Source: Paragonimus skrjabini miyazakii
Taxonomy: Eukaryota; Platyhelminthes; Trematoda; Plagiorchiida; Troglotrematidae
Assembly: GCA_014338405.1 (NCBI GenBank)
Contig: JTDE01000445.1
Span: forward strand, 178,794-242,793
Length of the DNA: 64,000 nucleotides
Reading direction: 5' to 3'
Shown here: positions 62,470 through 64,000 of the stretch, one piece after another
Layout: every line of letters begins with the position of its first letter
Numbering within the stretch: the stretch's first letter is position 1
Translations under genes and position numbers: made by a program
The notes under the pieces: model-generated
The model's input: only the letters and a program-made list of their open reading frames with translations
Databases searched by the model: none
Told to the model about the DNA's origin: nothing

Positions 62470-62905
62470 ACAACACTGCGCACAAACTCAGGTCGACTCT
62501 GGCTCGAACACATGCACTTGCGTAGGTGCGCTTAGTCCAGATCACCACTGGACTAGTTTTCTACAATCGTAAAAGCAGTTCGCCAAACTATTCTATCTCC
62601 CACGTTGTGTATCAGTTCACCTGTAGTTGCAATGACATGTACATAGGCAGAACAAATCGGCAACTAGCACAGCCAATGATCGAACACATCCAGAAATGGT
62701 TGAAACAACTGATGACGTACTCGCCTCAGTTTGATGAACCAGCTGCTAGAAATTTCATGTCACCGATTGCTAACACCTCATGACAACAAGAAACCAAGTT
62801 GACTCAAATAACGCATTCACAATCGACATCCGTAGCTACCGGTTTTTTGTGAAACAATGCCTATCCAAACTTGTCATCCGGCGTTGGGTGCACAAACGTG
62901 GGTGA
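62470..62905 (+). mobile_element. Penelope-like element fragment with GIY-YIG endonuclease domain
   Basis: The frame (open 62526-62783, with a TAG just before it but homology continuing upstream as LRSTLARTHALA) encodes a GIY-YIG nuclease module: VVYQF (the GIY position), the CSC pair, MYIGRTNRQL and the catalytic Glu in IEHIQKW. After WLKQLMTYSPQFDEP the frame shifts, and the C-terminal block continues as HLMTTRNQVDSNNAF to a TGA at 62903. In Penelope-like retroelements this module follows the reverse transcriptase and nicks the target for insertion. The catalytic Tyr, Arg and Glu are retained, but the reverse transcriptase was not found and the ORF is broken, so the copy is a relic. It is the same family as the fragment at 35.9 kb. 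Confidence 0.8.
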
Positions 62906-64000
62906 GATAACATATCGGGTTATTGTGATCCTGAACACATACCAGTTGGTATATTTGTAGACGTGTTTAGTAATTGTTTGTACTTATTCGTCTACTGTAT
63001 ATAATCCGCATGTCTTTCATGTGCTAATGATGAGAGTAAACGAAATATTGACATTTCACAACACAGGTCTTCTTTCTGTTCTGATGAACAGGAAAGATAA
63101 GTCATCGACTTTGCGGATAACTGCAATAAAATACTGGCCTTCAGTAGTAATGGGTGATTTCAACTTGAACACTACCCACACTTGATCAGTATTAGAATTC
63201 AGGGAGGTGTTGCAGTTAGCCCATTTCAAAAGGAAACGCTAGACTCAAGTTCAGCTCATAACAGACCTCATCTGCCTATCCTCGTCCGGACCGGAGTTTG
63301 CACTCTGACCATCGTGCTTTATGAGCAAGTAGATACCATCGCTATTTTTTTTTACTTGTGAATTCGAGACTTCAGAGTATGAAACGCAATTTTCTGAATC
63401 AACGGTGTCAACTGAGACATTAAAAGCTGTTAAAGTGTAGAGTGGTCACAGCGCAAGACAAACAAGTAGGCAAAGTAGCAATAATGGCAGAAGAAACGAC
63501 AGAAATAACCCAAATAGTAAAGTGTTGGTTTGCAAAACCTTCTCGTGGAAAAAAAACGCACACGCCGCCTCAGTGGAAATTTCGGGAGGTGGCACCTAGG
63601 GTTATCACTGAAGTAGCGAGTGCCGTTCGAAGTAGCGGAAACAACATCCATAATCACTGAAAGTAAATAAACGTTGTGAAGTGTACCGGCCCAAAGTAAG
63701 AACCATGTGACGCAGAATGCACCCGAAATTGACACAACTGCGACTGTTTCTGAACTACTTCTAACAGCCGCCCTAGCCCGAAGAAAATGTGAAAGTCCAA
63801 AGTTCTCTTTTTCAGTTGTCACTGACGGGTGTCGCACGAACACAAATTATTGACGAAAGTATCCTACATAGCATCGTTCCGATGCTGTCCAGCAGAGACA
63901 ACTTTAGAGTTACAACCACTGAACAGATTTTAGTACGTGTTACAGACCGTTCCACATACGTGCTTTCAGATTACCAGAAACAACTGGCTTTTGCGCTTGA
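62906..64000. other. Right end: Penelope-like 3' flank, then nothing recognised
   Basis: The first part after 62905 is probably the element's 3' untranslated region; CTAATGATGAGAG followed by CGAAA near 63025 vaguely recalls the hammerhead motif known from such elements but lacks the core. The 137-codon minus ORF at 63430-63843 and the 72-codon plus ORF inside it carry no motif I recognise. Confidence 0.35.

Noticed and set aside
63430..63843. 137-codon minus ORF as a gene or retroelement gag
   Set aside because: No zinc knuckle, protease or other motif on either strand.

Overview
The window reads as nuclear DNA of a flatworm, most likely a digenean trematode near the schistosomes. This is inferred from AT-rich, repeat-riddled DNA, one very large intron next to genes with introns of only 35-49 bp, Penelope-like elements with GIY-YIG ends, CR1-like and RTE-like LINE remnants, a Gypsy integrase remnant, and a tRNA-derived SINE carrying a hammerhead-ribozyme motif (the schistosome Sm-alpha repeat is the known precedent). 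The species cannot be fixed from the sequence. There are two runs of N (1-38 and 14775-14874).

Positions 39-25005 are gene-poor. They hold three copies of the hammerhead SINE (about 14.2, 16.4 and 19.5 kb), a CAT microsatellite with a hairpin at 23.0-23.1 kb, and two coding-like ORFs (4668-5036 plus, 20615-20845 minus) that I cannot name.

Positions 25006-47387 are one gene on the plus strand: a two-pore-domain (K2P) potassium channel of 685 residues in two coding exons, 25006-26206 and 46531-47387. The 20,324-bp intron between them cuts the first glycine codon of the first selectivity filter, in phase 1 with GT-AG ends. The channel has an extracellular cap of nearly 200 residues and a long basic loop between TM2 and TM3. 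The intron holds five further SINE copies, two facing each other as a near-palindrome, plus two Penelope-like fragments and a Gypsy integrase fragment.

Positions 47388-59030 are again mostly non-coding, with a CR1-like reverse transcriptase remnant at 53.8-54.5 kb. Positions 59039-61452 form a compact gene cluster. A NOL12/Rrp17-family nucleolar protein (60160-60805 minus, five exons, introns of 40, 45, 49 and 35 bp) is followed 95 bp downstream by a two-exon 92-residue candidate on the same strand, a spacing that resembles a trans-spliced operon. A three-exon candidate lies head-to-head with NOL12 at 61144-61452. The right end holds an RTE-like LINE tail (61501-61860) and a Penelope-like GIY-YIG fragment (62.4-62.9 kb).

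The two securely identified host genes act separately: the channel would set background potassium conductance at the plasma membrane, and NOL12 would act in nucleolar pre-rRNA processing. Everything else recognisable is decayed mobile DNA.
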